Below, piece after piece: positions 25,655 to 33,585 of a stretch of DNA of 33,651 bases. The stretch is taken from NCBI GenBank assembly GCA_015207585.1, contig JADEWQ010000063.1, positions 1-33,651 of the forward strand, written 5' to 3'. The notes under the pieces were generated by a model. The model did not search any database. It was not told the DNA's origin and saw only the letters and a list, made by a program, of their open reading frames with translations. The DNA comes from Pleurocapsales cyanobacterium LEGE 06147. GTDB lineage: Bacteria > Cyanobacteriota > Cyanobacteriia > Cyanobacteriales > Xenococcaceae. A program made the translations under genes and the position numbers. Position 1 is the first letter of the stretch; the number at the start of each line of letters is the position of its first letter.

Positions 25655-25914
25655 AGCGGCAAAAATATATTGCGGCAATTATACTGATACTCCAATCAAC
25701 ATACGGCTAAGTAAGGGCGCATGCAAATGCGTCCTTTCAAGCAATTGATATCATGTAACTAGAAGCGCGCGAACTCAACGCCCGTACAAAGTACAAAGTT
25801 CGCTCATTACCTATTACTTATGTACGAGCGAATGGTCATTAACCGAAAGCGATCGAGCGCCCATTCCTTTTCCTTCTAGTAATTGTTATTTGTCCTTTGT
25901 CTTTCTACTTATTT
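25655..25914. other. Spacer between convergent psaE and the cheB-like gene
   Basis: Contains 28-bp palindrome copy 5 (25711-25738) and two loose inverted repeats near 25767-25835 (GCGAACT with AGTTCGC; TTCGCTC with GAGCGAA). No gene seen. Confidence 0.5.
25711..25738. repeat. 28-bp dispersed palindrome, copy 5 (degenerate)
   Basis: GTAAGGGCGCAT and ATGCGTCCTTTC around GCAA. The arms pair with mismatches, some of G/T type; same length and layout as the other four copies. Located 57 bp beyond the psaE stop codon. Confidence 0.75.
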
Positions 25915-26925
25915 TTAAGAAACCTCACTTGTCTTATCTAGTTCGCTCGTGTTATTCAAAATTGCCTGCCGAATAAGTTCAGCACGTTGCTCCATCCCTT
26001 CTGCCTCCACGTTATATTTCTGTGCTCTTGCGGAGTGGCCGGATTGAACAGCCCGTTGCGCCAATCTTCTGCGAATATTTGCCATCTCTTCCAGTGCCCT
26101 AAGCGCGCTCCACAAAGCTTCCTCTAGTTGATCTGACTGCTCCGCCATTAAACTTTCTACGGAGAAAGCGTGACCGATGCGACAGCGAAAACGAATGAGA
26201 TTCCCTTCCTTAGCTTCCCACAAAACTCCGCCACAATCAGGACAGGCAAAAGCTGATGGCGTTCCCGAGTGTTTATCATTTTGCATGACTACTGGTTCTA
26301 GTTCGGCCGGGTCAGATTCAATTTCTAAGCTAGATTTACGAGGTAATTGCCGAGTTTTTGGGGGTTTTTGAGCCAAATTTACTAAAGCTTTTGTTATTTC
26401 TAATACGGGTAAAATTAAATCGACATCTACATTCTCAATTGCATTACGGGGCATACTAGGATATAGAGCTTCATCAGGATCTTGTACAATAACAACACCT
26501 CCTTGCTGCTTAATTGTCCACAAACCTGCCGTGCCATCATCGAGAAGCCCTGATAGCAATACACCAATCACCTGAGAGTCATAAGCCCGCGCTGCTGTAC
26601 GAAACAGCACATCGATAGCAGGGCGAGAATTGTTTTCTTTCGCACCCCGCGTTAATTGGATTTGTCCCGGTTTGAGCAACATATGATAATCCGGTGGGGC
26701 AACATAGATGCGTCCGGGCTGAATAATCTCGCCATGGGTCGGGTGAAGTGCTTCTAAAGAGCCAGCCCGGCTGAGAATTTTCGGTAGAACACTATTACTA
26801 TGAGGTGAAATGTGAATTACTACGAATACTGCTGCCGGTAAGTCCGCTGGCAAACCCGCAACCAGTTTCCTGAGTGTTTCTACTCCCCCAGCAGAAGCAC
26901 CAATAACGATAATTCTTCCTAACAT
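25915..26925 (-). CDS. CheB-type protein-glutamate methylesterase without receiver domain
   Basis: A 336-residue protein. Residues 1-190 form the CheB catalytic domain with Ser11 in GASAGG, His38 in VIHISPHS and Asp130 in LLDDGTAG, the expected catalytic triad for removing methyl groups from chemoreceptor glutamates. There is no N-terminal receiver domain. The C-terminus carries a putative zinc-binding site (Cys228, Cys231, Cys248, His252: CPDCGG and FRCRIGH) and a helical tail. I take ATG at 26925 with an AGGAAA upstream; the frame extends to 26976. No cheR or chemoreceptor is nearby, so the true substrate is uncertain. Confidence 0.85.
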   Translation of the reverse strand: MLGRIIVIGASAGGVETLRKLVAGLPADLPAAVFVVIHISPHSNSVLPKILSRAGSLEALHPTHGEIIQPGRIYVAPPDYHMLLKPGQIQLTRGAKENNSRPAIDVLFRTAARAYDSQVIGVLLSGLLDDGTAGLWTIKQQGGVVIVQDPDEALYPSMPRNAIENVDVDLILPVLEITKALVNLAQKPPKTRQLPRKSSLEIESDPAELEPVVMQNDKHSGTPSAFACPDCGGVLWEAKEGNLIRFRCRIGHAFSVESLMAEQSDQLEEALWSALRALEEMANIRRRLAQRAVQSGHSARAQKYNVEAEGMEQRAELIRQAILNNTSELDKTSEVS

Positions 26926-27251
26926 TAATTTTTTTCCTGCTTTGAATATAATCTTAGCTAAGAACAGGGAACACAAGAGATTGAGATAGTTGTAAATTTT
27001 TTAAGATAGCCTTCTAAATTCATGTCCAAGTACTTAATGTTGTAGCGCTCGAATTTATTCTTCAAGAAAAATTGATTTTGAATTTGTTGAAATAAGAATT
27101 AAAGAGCGATCGCGCTGATCCTCAATTGTTAATCTGTTCCTTGAACCTAGATTAACTAAAAATTAACATCTTGGCGATCGCAGCAAGTCTAGAATTTAAA
27201 CAATTGGCTGTAATTAAATCTGCACACAAAAGTTGAGTCGCTCGCAACTAA
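26926..27251. promoter_or_regulatory. Divergent region between cheB-like gene and pap
   Basis: About 325 bp between two divergent starts, holding both promoters and HIP1-related octamers near 27105 and 27174. I could not assign boxes with confidence. Confidence 0.4.
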
Positions 27252-28751
27252 ATGTTAGACATCCTTGATTTAGAAATCTCTCTTGATAAAGCTGAATACA
27301 AAAATCAAATTAAAGATTTAATGCGTCGGTTACGTTCTCTCCAGAGAGATTGCTGGCAACAAAAATTACCCGTAATTGTAGTTTTAGAAGGATGGGCGGC
27401 AGCAGGCAAGGGGAGTTTAGTTAAGAAAACTACTAACTATATGGATCCTCGCGGTTTTATCGTTCATCCTATTTTTTCCCCTTCGGATCGAGAACAAAAA
27501 TATCCAGTACTGTGGCGATTTTGGCAAAAACTGCCCCCTAAAGGAAAGATTACTTTCTTTTATCATAGTTGGTATACCCACGTTCTAGAAGACCGCTTAT
27601 TTAAACGCTTAGCTCCCGAACGAGTTCCCGGGATGATGCGCGATATCAATGCTTTTGAACGTCAATTGGTAGATGATGGAGCAGCGATCGCCAAATTTTG
27701 GATTCACTTAAGTCGCAAGGAACTCAAACACCGTCTCAAAAAATACGCTAGTGACGAACTGGAGGCTTGGCGAGTACGTCCGGAAGATTGGCAACAAGCC
27801 AAGCAATATAAAGAATATGCTGCACTAGCTGAGGAAATGCTAACCTATACCAGTACTGGCGCTGCTCCTTGGACTCTGGTAGAAGGCAATTGTCAACGCT
27901 GGGCAAGAATTAAAGTACTTTCCCAGTTGGTTTCAACGATCGTGGCTGCCTTAGCAAGACAAGCAACAAATACTTCTACTACTACCAATTTACCGCCACA
28001 AAAAGAGTTATTGCCTACGGAACCTAATTTTCTCTCTCAAGTAGATTTAACCCTAAATTTAGACCGGGACGAATACAAACAAAAGCTCCGTCAAGCTCAG
28101 GTTAAGTTACGTCAACTACAACTAAAAATTTATCAAGCTCAAATACCAGTATTAGTGCTGTTTGAAGGTTGGGACGCAGCCGGAAAAGGAGGAGCAATCA
28201 AACGACTGACAGATATTTTAGATCCCCGCAGTTATCAAGTTAATACTTTTGCCAAACCTACCGAGGAAGAGTATCGACACCACTATCTCTGGCGTTTCTG
28301 GCGACAACTGCCTCAGCACGGTAATATTGGTATTTTTGACCGCAGTTGGTATGGACGAGTTCTGGTAGAAAGGGTAGAAGGGTTTGCCAGCGAAGCCGAA
28401 TGGCGAAGGGCTTATCAAGAAATTAATGAATTTGAAGCGATGCTTACCAGTGATGGCTATGTTTTAGTTAAGTTTTGGTTTCATATTAGTCCAGAAGAGC
28501 AATTTAATCGTTTCGAACAACGACGAGCCGATCCGTTTAAACAATATAAATTGACAGAAGAAGATTGGCGTAATCGAGAAAAATGGCCCTTTTATGAAGT
28601 GGCAATCAATCAAGCGATCGCTCTTACCAGCACTCCGACAGCACCGTGGACGGTAATAGCCGGCAACGACAAATATTATGCCCGCGTCAGCGTAATCGAG
28701 GCAGTTATTGCCGCCATCCAAGCTCAATTGAAAAGATCTGGCAATGGCTGA
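27252..28751 (+). CDS. pap: Polyphosphate:AMP phosphotransferase (two-domain PPK2)
   Basis: Uses polyphosphate to phosphorylate AMP to ADP, recovering energy from the polyP store. The 499-residue protein is a tandem of two PPK2 domains. Both have a Walker A: GWAAAGKGS (47-55) and GWDAAGKGG (306-314). The lid/Walker B region is FDRSWYGRVLVERVEGF in the second domain, but YHSWYTHVLEDRL in the first, where DRSWY is replaced by HSWY. The C-terminal domain therefore looks like the active one. Single gene; a DUF3172 gene follows after 119 nt and may or may not be in the same transcript. Confidence 0.92.
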   Translation: MLDILDLEISLDKAEYKNQIKDLMRRLRSLQRDCWQQKLPVIVVLEGWAAAGKGSLVKKTTNYMDPRGFIVHPIFSPSDREQKYPVLWRFWQKLPPKGKITFFYHSWYTHVLEDRLFKRLAPERVPGMMRDINAFERQLVDDGAAIAKFWIHLSRKELKHRLKKYASDELEAWRVRPEDWQQAKQYKEYAALAEEMLTYTSTGAAPWTLVEGNCQRWARIKVLSQLVSTIVAALARQATNTSTTTNLPPQKELLPTEPNFLSQVDLTLNLDRDEYKQKLRQAQVKLRQLQLKIYQAQIPVLVLFEGWDAAGKGGAIKRLTDILDPRSYQVNTFAKPTEEEYRHHYLWRFWRQLPQHGNIGIFDRSWYGRVLVERVEGFASEAEWRRAYQEINEFEAMLTSDGYVLVKFWFHISPEEQFNRFEQRRADPFKQYKLTEEDWRNREKWPFYEVAINQAIALTSTPTAPWTVIAGNDKYYARVSVIEAVIAAIQAQLKRSGNG

Positions 28752-28870
28752 CTGGGAGAGTTAAGCTGAAGTAAAAGAGTTTACCTTATCCTCACTTACC
28801 CAAATTCAGCATAAAGAATCTAGAATTTGTAATGAAATTAAACTTTTATTAATCGCCAATTTTTAGTTCT

Positions 28871-29428
28871 ATGAAACAAAAAAATAGATACGATTACGAC
28901 CGCTATACTCCTCCCAGTCCCAAATCGCCTTCATCAACTCAATCTATGAAAAATTGGTTACAGCCAGCGACCCTCGCGATTGTAGCCAGCATCTTTGTCT
29001 TGGGTATAGTCATAGGGATTACTTTAAACCTGACTACTACCTCTAATCCCACCAGAGTTGACTCTCGCTTAGAAATCGACCGTCAAGCACCAAATCCCGA
29101 ACTATGTCAGCAGTTTGGAACCAGTGCGATCGTTACTGACATGCGGGTCTTTCTTAGTCTCAATCCTTTTACTGTCTTCGTTACCCAACCAGTCATGCAA
29201 CCAGGTTGCGTGCTCCGTCAAACTAACTGGTCTATACTGGAACAGCAAAAACTGGTGACACAAGAACAAGTAAGAGACTGTAAGAGAAGAATGAATACTT
29301 TTGGCTTTACTGGTTCTTTAGAGAATTCGCCCAAGATTAACTGTATTTATCAAAATGATGCAGCCGGAAATCTCTTTTTGAACAAGCCGGGAACTTCTGA
29401 CTTACCCGCAGAGTCGGGCAATTTTTAA
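28871..29428 (+). CDS. DUF3172-type membrane-anchored protein
   Basis: A 185-residue protein with a basic, polar N-terminus, one membrane helix (about 33-53, ATLAIVASIFVLGIVIGITL) and a soluble part with several cysteines (PELCQQFG, QPGCVLRQ, RDCKRRMN, NCIYQND). The sequence SAIVTDMRVFLSLNPFTVFV followed by QPGCVLR is what I associate with DUF3172, a family conserved in cyanobacteria and plastid-bearing lineages, with no known function. ATG at 28871 is the natural start. It is followed by glmS after 76 nt. Confidence 0.8.
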   Translation: MKQKNRYDYDRYTPPSPKSPSSTQSMKNWLQPATLAIVASIFVLGIVIGITLNLTTTSNPTRVDSRLEIDRQAPNPELCQQFGTSAIVTDMRVFLSLNPFTVFVTQPVMQPGCVLRQTNWSILEQQKLVTQEQVRDCKRRMNTFGFTGSLENSPKINCIYQNDAAGNLFLNKPGTSDLPAESGNF

Positions 29429-29504
29429 TCGAGTAGGCGATAAACTCTAAAAACTCTAGCAAAACCCAGTCAAGCAGAATCAATTAGTAGGAGTGAACGG
29501 TCAA

Positions 29505-31388
29505 ATGTGTGGAATCGTGGGTTATATAGGGACTCAAGCGGCTACGGAAATTTTGCTCTCTGGTTTAGAAAGACTCGAATATCGCGGTTATGATTCTGCT
29601 GGAGTAGCAACTGTTTTAGAGGGAGAACTGCATTGCGTTAGAGCCAAGGGCAAATTATACAATCTACGAGAAAAGATCCAAAGAGATGTAAATCCGTCCC
29701 AAATTGGCATCGGACATACTCGTTGGGCAACCCACGGAAAGCCAGAGGAACATAATGCTCATCCCCATCTGGATATGGCGCGACAGGTGGCAGTAGTTCA
29801 AAATGGGATTGTCGAAAATTATCAGGAAATACGAGAAGAACTGATTGGCAAAGGACATCAATTTAGTTCTGAGACAGATACAGAAGTAATTCCCCATCTT
29901 ATTGCCGAGTGTTTGGCTAATTCTGCTACTTCTTTGTTAGAAGGAGTGCAGCAAGCAATTGCACGTTTGGAGGGAGCCTTTGCGATCGCTGTTATTAGTG
30001 CCGATCATCCTAACGAACTCGTAGTTGCGCGACAGCAAGCACCCCTAATTCTGGGGTTCGGACAAGGAGAATTTTTCTGTGCCTCGGACATTACTGCCGT
30101 TATTCCTCATACCCATACCATACTCAGCCTAGAAAATGGCGAAATGGCGAGACTGACACCCCTGGGAGTGGAAATATATAGTTTTGCAGGGGAGCGCTTA
30201 CTCAAATTCCCTCGCACTTTAGACTGGAATCCTACTCAGGTAGAAAAACAAGGATTCCGCCACTACATGCTCAAAGAAATTTACGAGCAACCAGATGTAG
30301 TCAGGACGTGTTTGGAAAGCTACCTCAATCCTAATTGGCACGCTCAAGAAAATCCCGATTTCAGCCCAATTACTCTGAGTTTAGCTCCCCGACTCTACGA
30401 AAACCTAGAATACGTTCAAATTCTTGCTTGCGGTACGAGTTGGCACGCTAGCTTAATCGGTAAATATCTCTTAGAACAATTAGCAGGGATTCCTACTACT
30501 GTTGACTATGCTTCGGAGTTTCGTTACTCTCCCAGACCCATTATACCCAATACTCTAACTATTGGCGTTACTCAATCGGGAGAAACCGCCGATACTCTAG
30601 CCGCCCTAGAAATGGAGAGAGAACGACGAGCCAGTCTAGAGCCTAAATTACAGGCAAGATTATTGGGAATTACCAATCGTCCCGAAAGTACCCTGGCGCA
30701 AATAGTAGATCAGATTATTAATACTCAAGCGGGAATTGAAATTGGGGTTGCAGCGACCAAAACTTTTCTTGCCCAAGCAATAGGTTTTTACTTTTTAGCT
30801 CTGGATTTGGCTTATCGACGCAAAACTTTATCCAATGAGAGAATTGAGAATATTATTGACGGCTTGCGCCACATACCCGCTCAAATTGAGAAAATTTTAG
30901 AAACTCAAGAAAGTTATATTGAAGAACTAGCTCACGAATTTACCGAAACTCAAGATTTTATCTTTGTTGGACGCGGGATTAATTTCCCCATTGCTCTGGA
31001 AGGAGCCTTAAAACTTAAAGAAATCAGCTACATTCATGCAGAAGGATATCCTGCTGGTGAAATGAAACACGGTCCGATCGCATTGTTAGATAGTAAAGTG
31101 CCCGTAGTAGCGATCGCCATGCCTGGTAGTGTTTACGATAAAGTTCTTTCTAATGCCCAAGAAGCCAAAGCCAGAGACGCTCGGTTAATTGGCGTAACTT
31201 CAGCGATGAATGCTCAAGAAGCTACTTCGACTTTTGATGATTTGCTCACGGTGCCTGAAATCGAAGAGTTAATTTCACCAATTTTGGCAGTTGTACCTTT
31301 GCAGCTATTGGCTTATCACATTGCAGCGATTAAGGGGTTAGATGTAGACCAACCAAGGAATTTAGCGAAAAGTGTTACTGTGGAGTAG
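29505..31388 (+). CDS. glmS: Glutamine--fructose-6-phosphate aminotransferase (isomerizing)
   Basis: Makes glucosamine-6-phosphate from fructose-6-phosphate and glutamine, the first step to UDP-GlcNAc for peptidoglycan and lipopolysaccharide. The glutaminase domain begins MCGIVGYIG, with the nucleophile Cys2, followed by RLEYRGYDSAG and GIGHTRWATHG. The two SIS domains show ACGTSWHASLIGKYL, GVTQSGETADTLAAL, GRGINFPIALEGALKLKE, and the C-terminal DQPRNLAKSVTVE. I use ATG at 29505, giving 627 residues, rather than GTG at 29493, because the cysteine must be N-terminal after Met removal. TAGGAG lies 11 nt upstream. Confidence 0.96.
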   Translation: MCGIVGYIGTQAATEILLSGLERLEYRGYDSAGVATVLEGELHCVRAKGKLYNLREKIQRDVNPSQIGIGHTRWATHGKPEEHNAHPHLDMARQVAVVQNGIVENYQEIREELIGKGHQFSSETDTEVIPHLIAECLANSATSLLEGVQQAIARLEGAFAIAVISADHPNELVVARQQAPLILGFGQGEFFCASDITAVIPHTHTILSLENGEMARLTPLGVEIYSFAGERLLKFPRTLDWNPTQVEKQGFRHYMLKEIYEQPDVVRTCLESYLNPNWHAQENPDFSPITLSLAPRLYENLEYVQILACGTSWHASLIGKYLLEQLAGIPTTVDYASEFRYSPRPIIPNTLTIGVTQSGETADTLAALEMERERRASLEPKLQARLLGITNRPESTLAQIVDQIINTQAGIEIGVAATKTFLAQAIGFYFLALDLAYRRKTLSNERIENIIDGLRHIPAQIEKILETQESYIEELAHEFTETQDFIFVGRGINFPIALEGALKLKEISYIHAEGYPAGEMKHGPIALLDSKVPVVAIAMPGSVYDKVLSNAQEAKARDARLIGVTSAMNAQEATSTFDDLLTVPEIEELISPILAVVPLQLLAYHIAAIKGLDVDQPRNLAKSVTVE

Positions 31389-31460
31389 TAAATAAAAGTT
31401 TTTTCGCATTTTGCATCTAAATTTTAGTATTTCACTCAAAAATACTATCTTATAGTACAT

Positions 31461-31494
31461 CATACCCAATTAAATGGAAAAATAATTGGGTATG
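31461..31494. repeat. Perfect 12-bp inverted repeat after glmS
   Basis: CATACCCAATTA (31461-31472) and TAATTGGGTATG (31483-31494) are exact complements with a 10-nt loop. No T-run follows, so it is not a classic intrinsic terminator. It could be a terminal repeat of a small mobile element or a transcript-end hairpin. Confidence 0.75.
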
Positions 31495-31566
31495 GCGATC
31501 GCTATTGGTAAAATTATTGTACGTGTATTAAGGGTTTGTGTCAAAAAAGACAGAAAGCTCAAATGA

Positions 31567-31842
31567 TTATTTAGTCCACCTGATAAGTTTGAGACGTTGC
31601 GCCAAGAGTTTGGAGAGGAAACAGAGGTAATTGAAGATAGTGCGGAATTTTGTTGGAAACTTGGGGCAGCTTTGGAAACTATGGAGATTAATTCTCAACC
31701 TGGTAATCCTTACCAGATTTCTCAGAGTTCTCATGCTGTTTTGAGTTTGGGATATAGTGGCGAGCAAGGACATCCAGCTAATAGAGTATATGGGCGTGTG
31801 GTTGAGTTTTTGCAGGAACAGCTTGCCAATTATCCAAAATAA
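31567..31842 (+). pseudogene. Gene fragment or small ORF of unknown function
   Basis: An open frame from 31567 reads SPPDKFETLRQEFGEETEVI and continues about 85 codons to 31842, ending FLQEQLANYPK. The composition is protein-like (acidic, with VYGRVVEFLQ near the end) and the frame is clean, but there is no ATG or good ribosome site; only TTG at 31597. A TGA just upstream closes the frame. It may be the 3' end of a truncated gene or a TTG-started ORF. I do not recognise a family. Confidence 0.35.
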
Positions 31843-31952
31843 TTAGGTAAGAAGTCATTAATGCAACCCAACTCTAAGATTCCTGCAAATAGGCGATCGC
31901 CAAAATCTAAACAAGGAAAAAATTCTAAGAGAGCATTTAACTTGAGATTGAT

Positions 31953-32291
31953 ATGCTGTTAAAGTTAGAGCCACAATTACAAGCACGTTTAGGCATCTCA
32001 TTAAAGGAAATCGCTCAATTTTGCCAGCGATGGAACATTATCGAACTAGCTTTATTTGGCTCAGTTTTAAGCGACCAGTTTCACGCCGACAGCGATATCG
32101 ATCTCCTGATTCGCTTTGAGTCAAACGCCCGTCAAGGGTTATTAACTCTAGCCAAAATTAAACATGAATTAGAAGCAAGTATAGGGCGTGAAGTAGATAT
32201 TGTCCTCAAAGAATCGGTAGAAAATAGTGAAAACTGGATTCGTCGTAATGAAATTTTGAAGAAAGCTCAGGTAATTTATGAGCAGAGATAA
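31953..32291 (+). CDS. mntA: MntA-type nucleotidyltransferase antitoxin (type VII TA)
   Basis: A 112-residue minimal nucleotidyltransferase with GSX10DXD: GS in LALFGSVLS followed ten residues later by DID (in HADSDIDLLIRF), the metal- and nucleotide-binding signature. In HepT-MntA (type VII) systems the antitoxin inactivates the HEPN toxin by adding AMP to its active-site tyrosine. The third acidic residue is probably in REVDIVL. The stop overlaps the hepT start by 14 nt, indicating coupled translation. Start ATG at 31953 has only a weak ribosome site. Confidence 0.87.
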   Translation: MLLKLEPQLQARLGISLKEIAQFCQRWNIIELALFGSVLSDQFHADSDIDLLIRFESNARQGLLTLAKIKHELEASIGREVDIVLKESVENSENWIRRNEILKKAQVIYEQR

Positions 32292-32634
32292 GGCATCACT
32301 TCTAGACATGGTTAACGCAGCCAAGCGAGTAATCAAATTTACCGAAGGACTTGATAAATCTGCCTTAGCAACTAATGAGGAAAAACAATCTGCAATTCTC
32401 TATCAGGTTGTCGTAATTGGAGAAGCAACCAAGCGGTTGTCATTAGAATTTCGCACACAACATCCTGAAATTCCCTGGAAAGATATTGCAGGAATGCGAG
32501 ATATTCTTGCCCATCAATACGATCGCATTAATCTCAATACGCTTTGGGATGTAGTTCAAACTGATATTCCAGAACTTTTAGCACTGCTTGAGCCACTCTT
32601 GCCAGATTCGAGTCTTGAGGTGAATAATGAGTGA
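32278..32634 (+). CDS. hepT: HepT-type HEPN ribonuclease toxin (type VII TA)
   Basis: A 118-residue all-helical HEPN protein. The active-site motif RX4HXY is present as RDILAHQY (around residues 79-86), with the tyrosine that MntA modifies. Other typical parts are YQVVVIGEATKRLSLEF and PWKDIAGMRD. HEPN toxins of this type cleave RNA, for instance tRNA, and stop growth until neutralised. The ATG at 32278 lies inside the last codons of mntA and its own stop overlaps the next ORF by 8 nt, so the three ORFs appear co-translated. Confidence 0.88.
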   Translation: MSRDKASLLDMVNAAKRVIKFTEGLDKSALATNEEKQSAILYQVVVIGEATKRLSLEFRTQHPEIPWKDIAGMRDILAHQYDRINLNTLWDVVQTDIPELLALLEPLLPDSSLEVNNE

Positions 32635-32824
32635 TTTTTCTGCTAAACTGTATCAGCGATCGCATCACGAATACGATCTATCCTTAGCAGCAGTTTATGC
32701 AGCTATGACATACTATTATGACCATAAAGAAGAAATTGACCGTCATACAGCAGAATCTAGAGCTCGGGTCGAACAAAAATTTTCAGAGCGACATCAAGCA
32801 TCATTGGTTTTCTTCAACCTTTAA
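32627..32824 (+). CDS. DUF433-like small ORF, probably truncated
   Basis: A 65-residue frame from ATGAGTGA, overlapping the hepT stop. The central YDLSLAAVYAAMTYYYDHKE matches the C-terminal half of DUF433/antitoxin-like proteins (typically LSLAQVYAALAYYYDH). The usual N-terminal DNA-binding half is missing, so it may be a fragment or a naturally short relative. The C-terminus (ASLVFFNL) ends where a transposase relic starts, suggesting loss of its own tail by insertion. Whether it still has a role in the toxin-antitoxin operon is unknown. Confidence 0.55.
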   Translation: MSDFSAKLYQRSHHEYDLSLAAVYAAMTYYYDHKEEIDRHTAESRARVEQKFSERHQASLVFFNL

Positions 32825-32828
32825 TTAG

Positions 32829-32999
32829 TTTCGTTTTGAATTAGAGTGGCAACACCTCAAAAAAGATGAACTGGCCTCAAAAACTTTTGAGGATGAGTTA
32901 GACCTTGCCTATGCTGTGATTGATGGAATTCAAATCAGAGGAGAAAGGGGAAACTATAGTACCCAACGTGTAAGATTTAACTCTAATTCTTCTGCTTAA
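32829..32999 (+). pseudogene. IS630-type transposase 3' relic
   Basis: A 56-codon frame without a start, reading FELEWQHLKKDELASKTF, then EDELDLAYAVIDG, ending RGNYSTQRVRFNSNSSA before TAA at 32997. This is the pattern of the very C-terminus of IS630-type transposases as I recall it from cyanobacteria, where a conserved acidic residue in an (I/F)ELEW motif is the last of the DDE triad. The 5' part is absent, so it is an inactive remnant. Confidence 0.62.
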
Positions 33000-33038
33000 T
33001 TTTTTGTTATATAGTTATAAATTTTCTCCCCTTACTTA

Positions 33039-33421
33039 AGTACTTTGTCGCAAGTCGAGAAATTCCTGGGCAATTTGCTTTCCTTTTATTTTTAAATTTT
33101 CCACAGTTTCTCGGTCAAATCGACCCTGACTGACCTAAAATGACAAAAAAATGTTACGAAGCGTTCAAAAGAGAATGATTTTTTTTCCTCAATAGAGGAC
33201 GCACCTTGGCGTTTTGACTTATCTAGAGTATCTGCGATCGCTATCAATAACTGGCTAATTTGAGTCGCATCCATTAACTCAAGTTGAAGATTATCCAGCC
33301 AAGAAGACCCATTCACCATTAATTCAGGATTTTGATCTGCTAACAAGTTATCAGGATAAGAGAACAAGCGATCGCTTTTGTTAATCCAAACATTATTTCT
33401 TATAAACCCAAGCATTTTCAA
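33039..33421 (-). pseudogene. Hypothetical ORF, possibly frameshifted
   Basis: From ATG at 33421 the minus strand codes for 109 residues (MKMLGFIRNNVWINKSDRLF, then QLLIAIADTLDKSKRQGASS) and stops at 33092. From about 33143 another frame reads VSQGRFDRETVENLKIKGKQ and on to LDLRQST, stopping near 33052, which looks more protein-like than the ORF's own end (RSVRVDLTEKLWKI). I infer a frameshift or deletion between the two. No family is recognised. Confidence 0.35.
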
Positions 33422-33585
33422 TTAATATCGAGCACCCGCAGAGCGAAAAAAAGCCGCCATATTCCCAAGCGGTTGCTCTTTAAGGTGGAGAAGTTGGAGG
33501 CGGAGAAAGTATCAGTGAGGAAGATTTTATATGAAATAGAAAAAAGAATGCTACAAATAGTTAAAGAATAGTTAGCACTAAAAAA
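33422..33585. other. Upstream region of the right-edge transposase
   Basis: Contains a plus-strand frame without start (KRLLFKVEKLEAEKVSVRKI and on, ending TAG at 33569), which could be a relic of a lost gene, and a weak hairpin with AGCCGC/GCGGTT arms near 33448-33470. Confidence 0.3.

Noticed and set aside
31861-31962. A 33-codon basic frame (MQPNSKIPANRRSPKSKQGK and on) overlapping the mntA start
   Set aside because: Could be a leader or the start of an antitoxin, but there is no recognised motif or ribosome site; composition is low-complexity.
33440-33520. Possible tRNA-like or terminator fold near AGCCGCC...AAGCGGTT
   Set aside because: No cloverleaf can be drawn, there is no TPsiC-like arm, and the stem is only about 6 bp.
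33422-33571. Plus-strand frame without start reading KVEKLEAEKVSVRKI near the right edge
   Set aside because: Protein-like composition, but it has no start codon and overlaps antisense coding; it may be a relic, not a supported gene.
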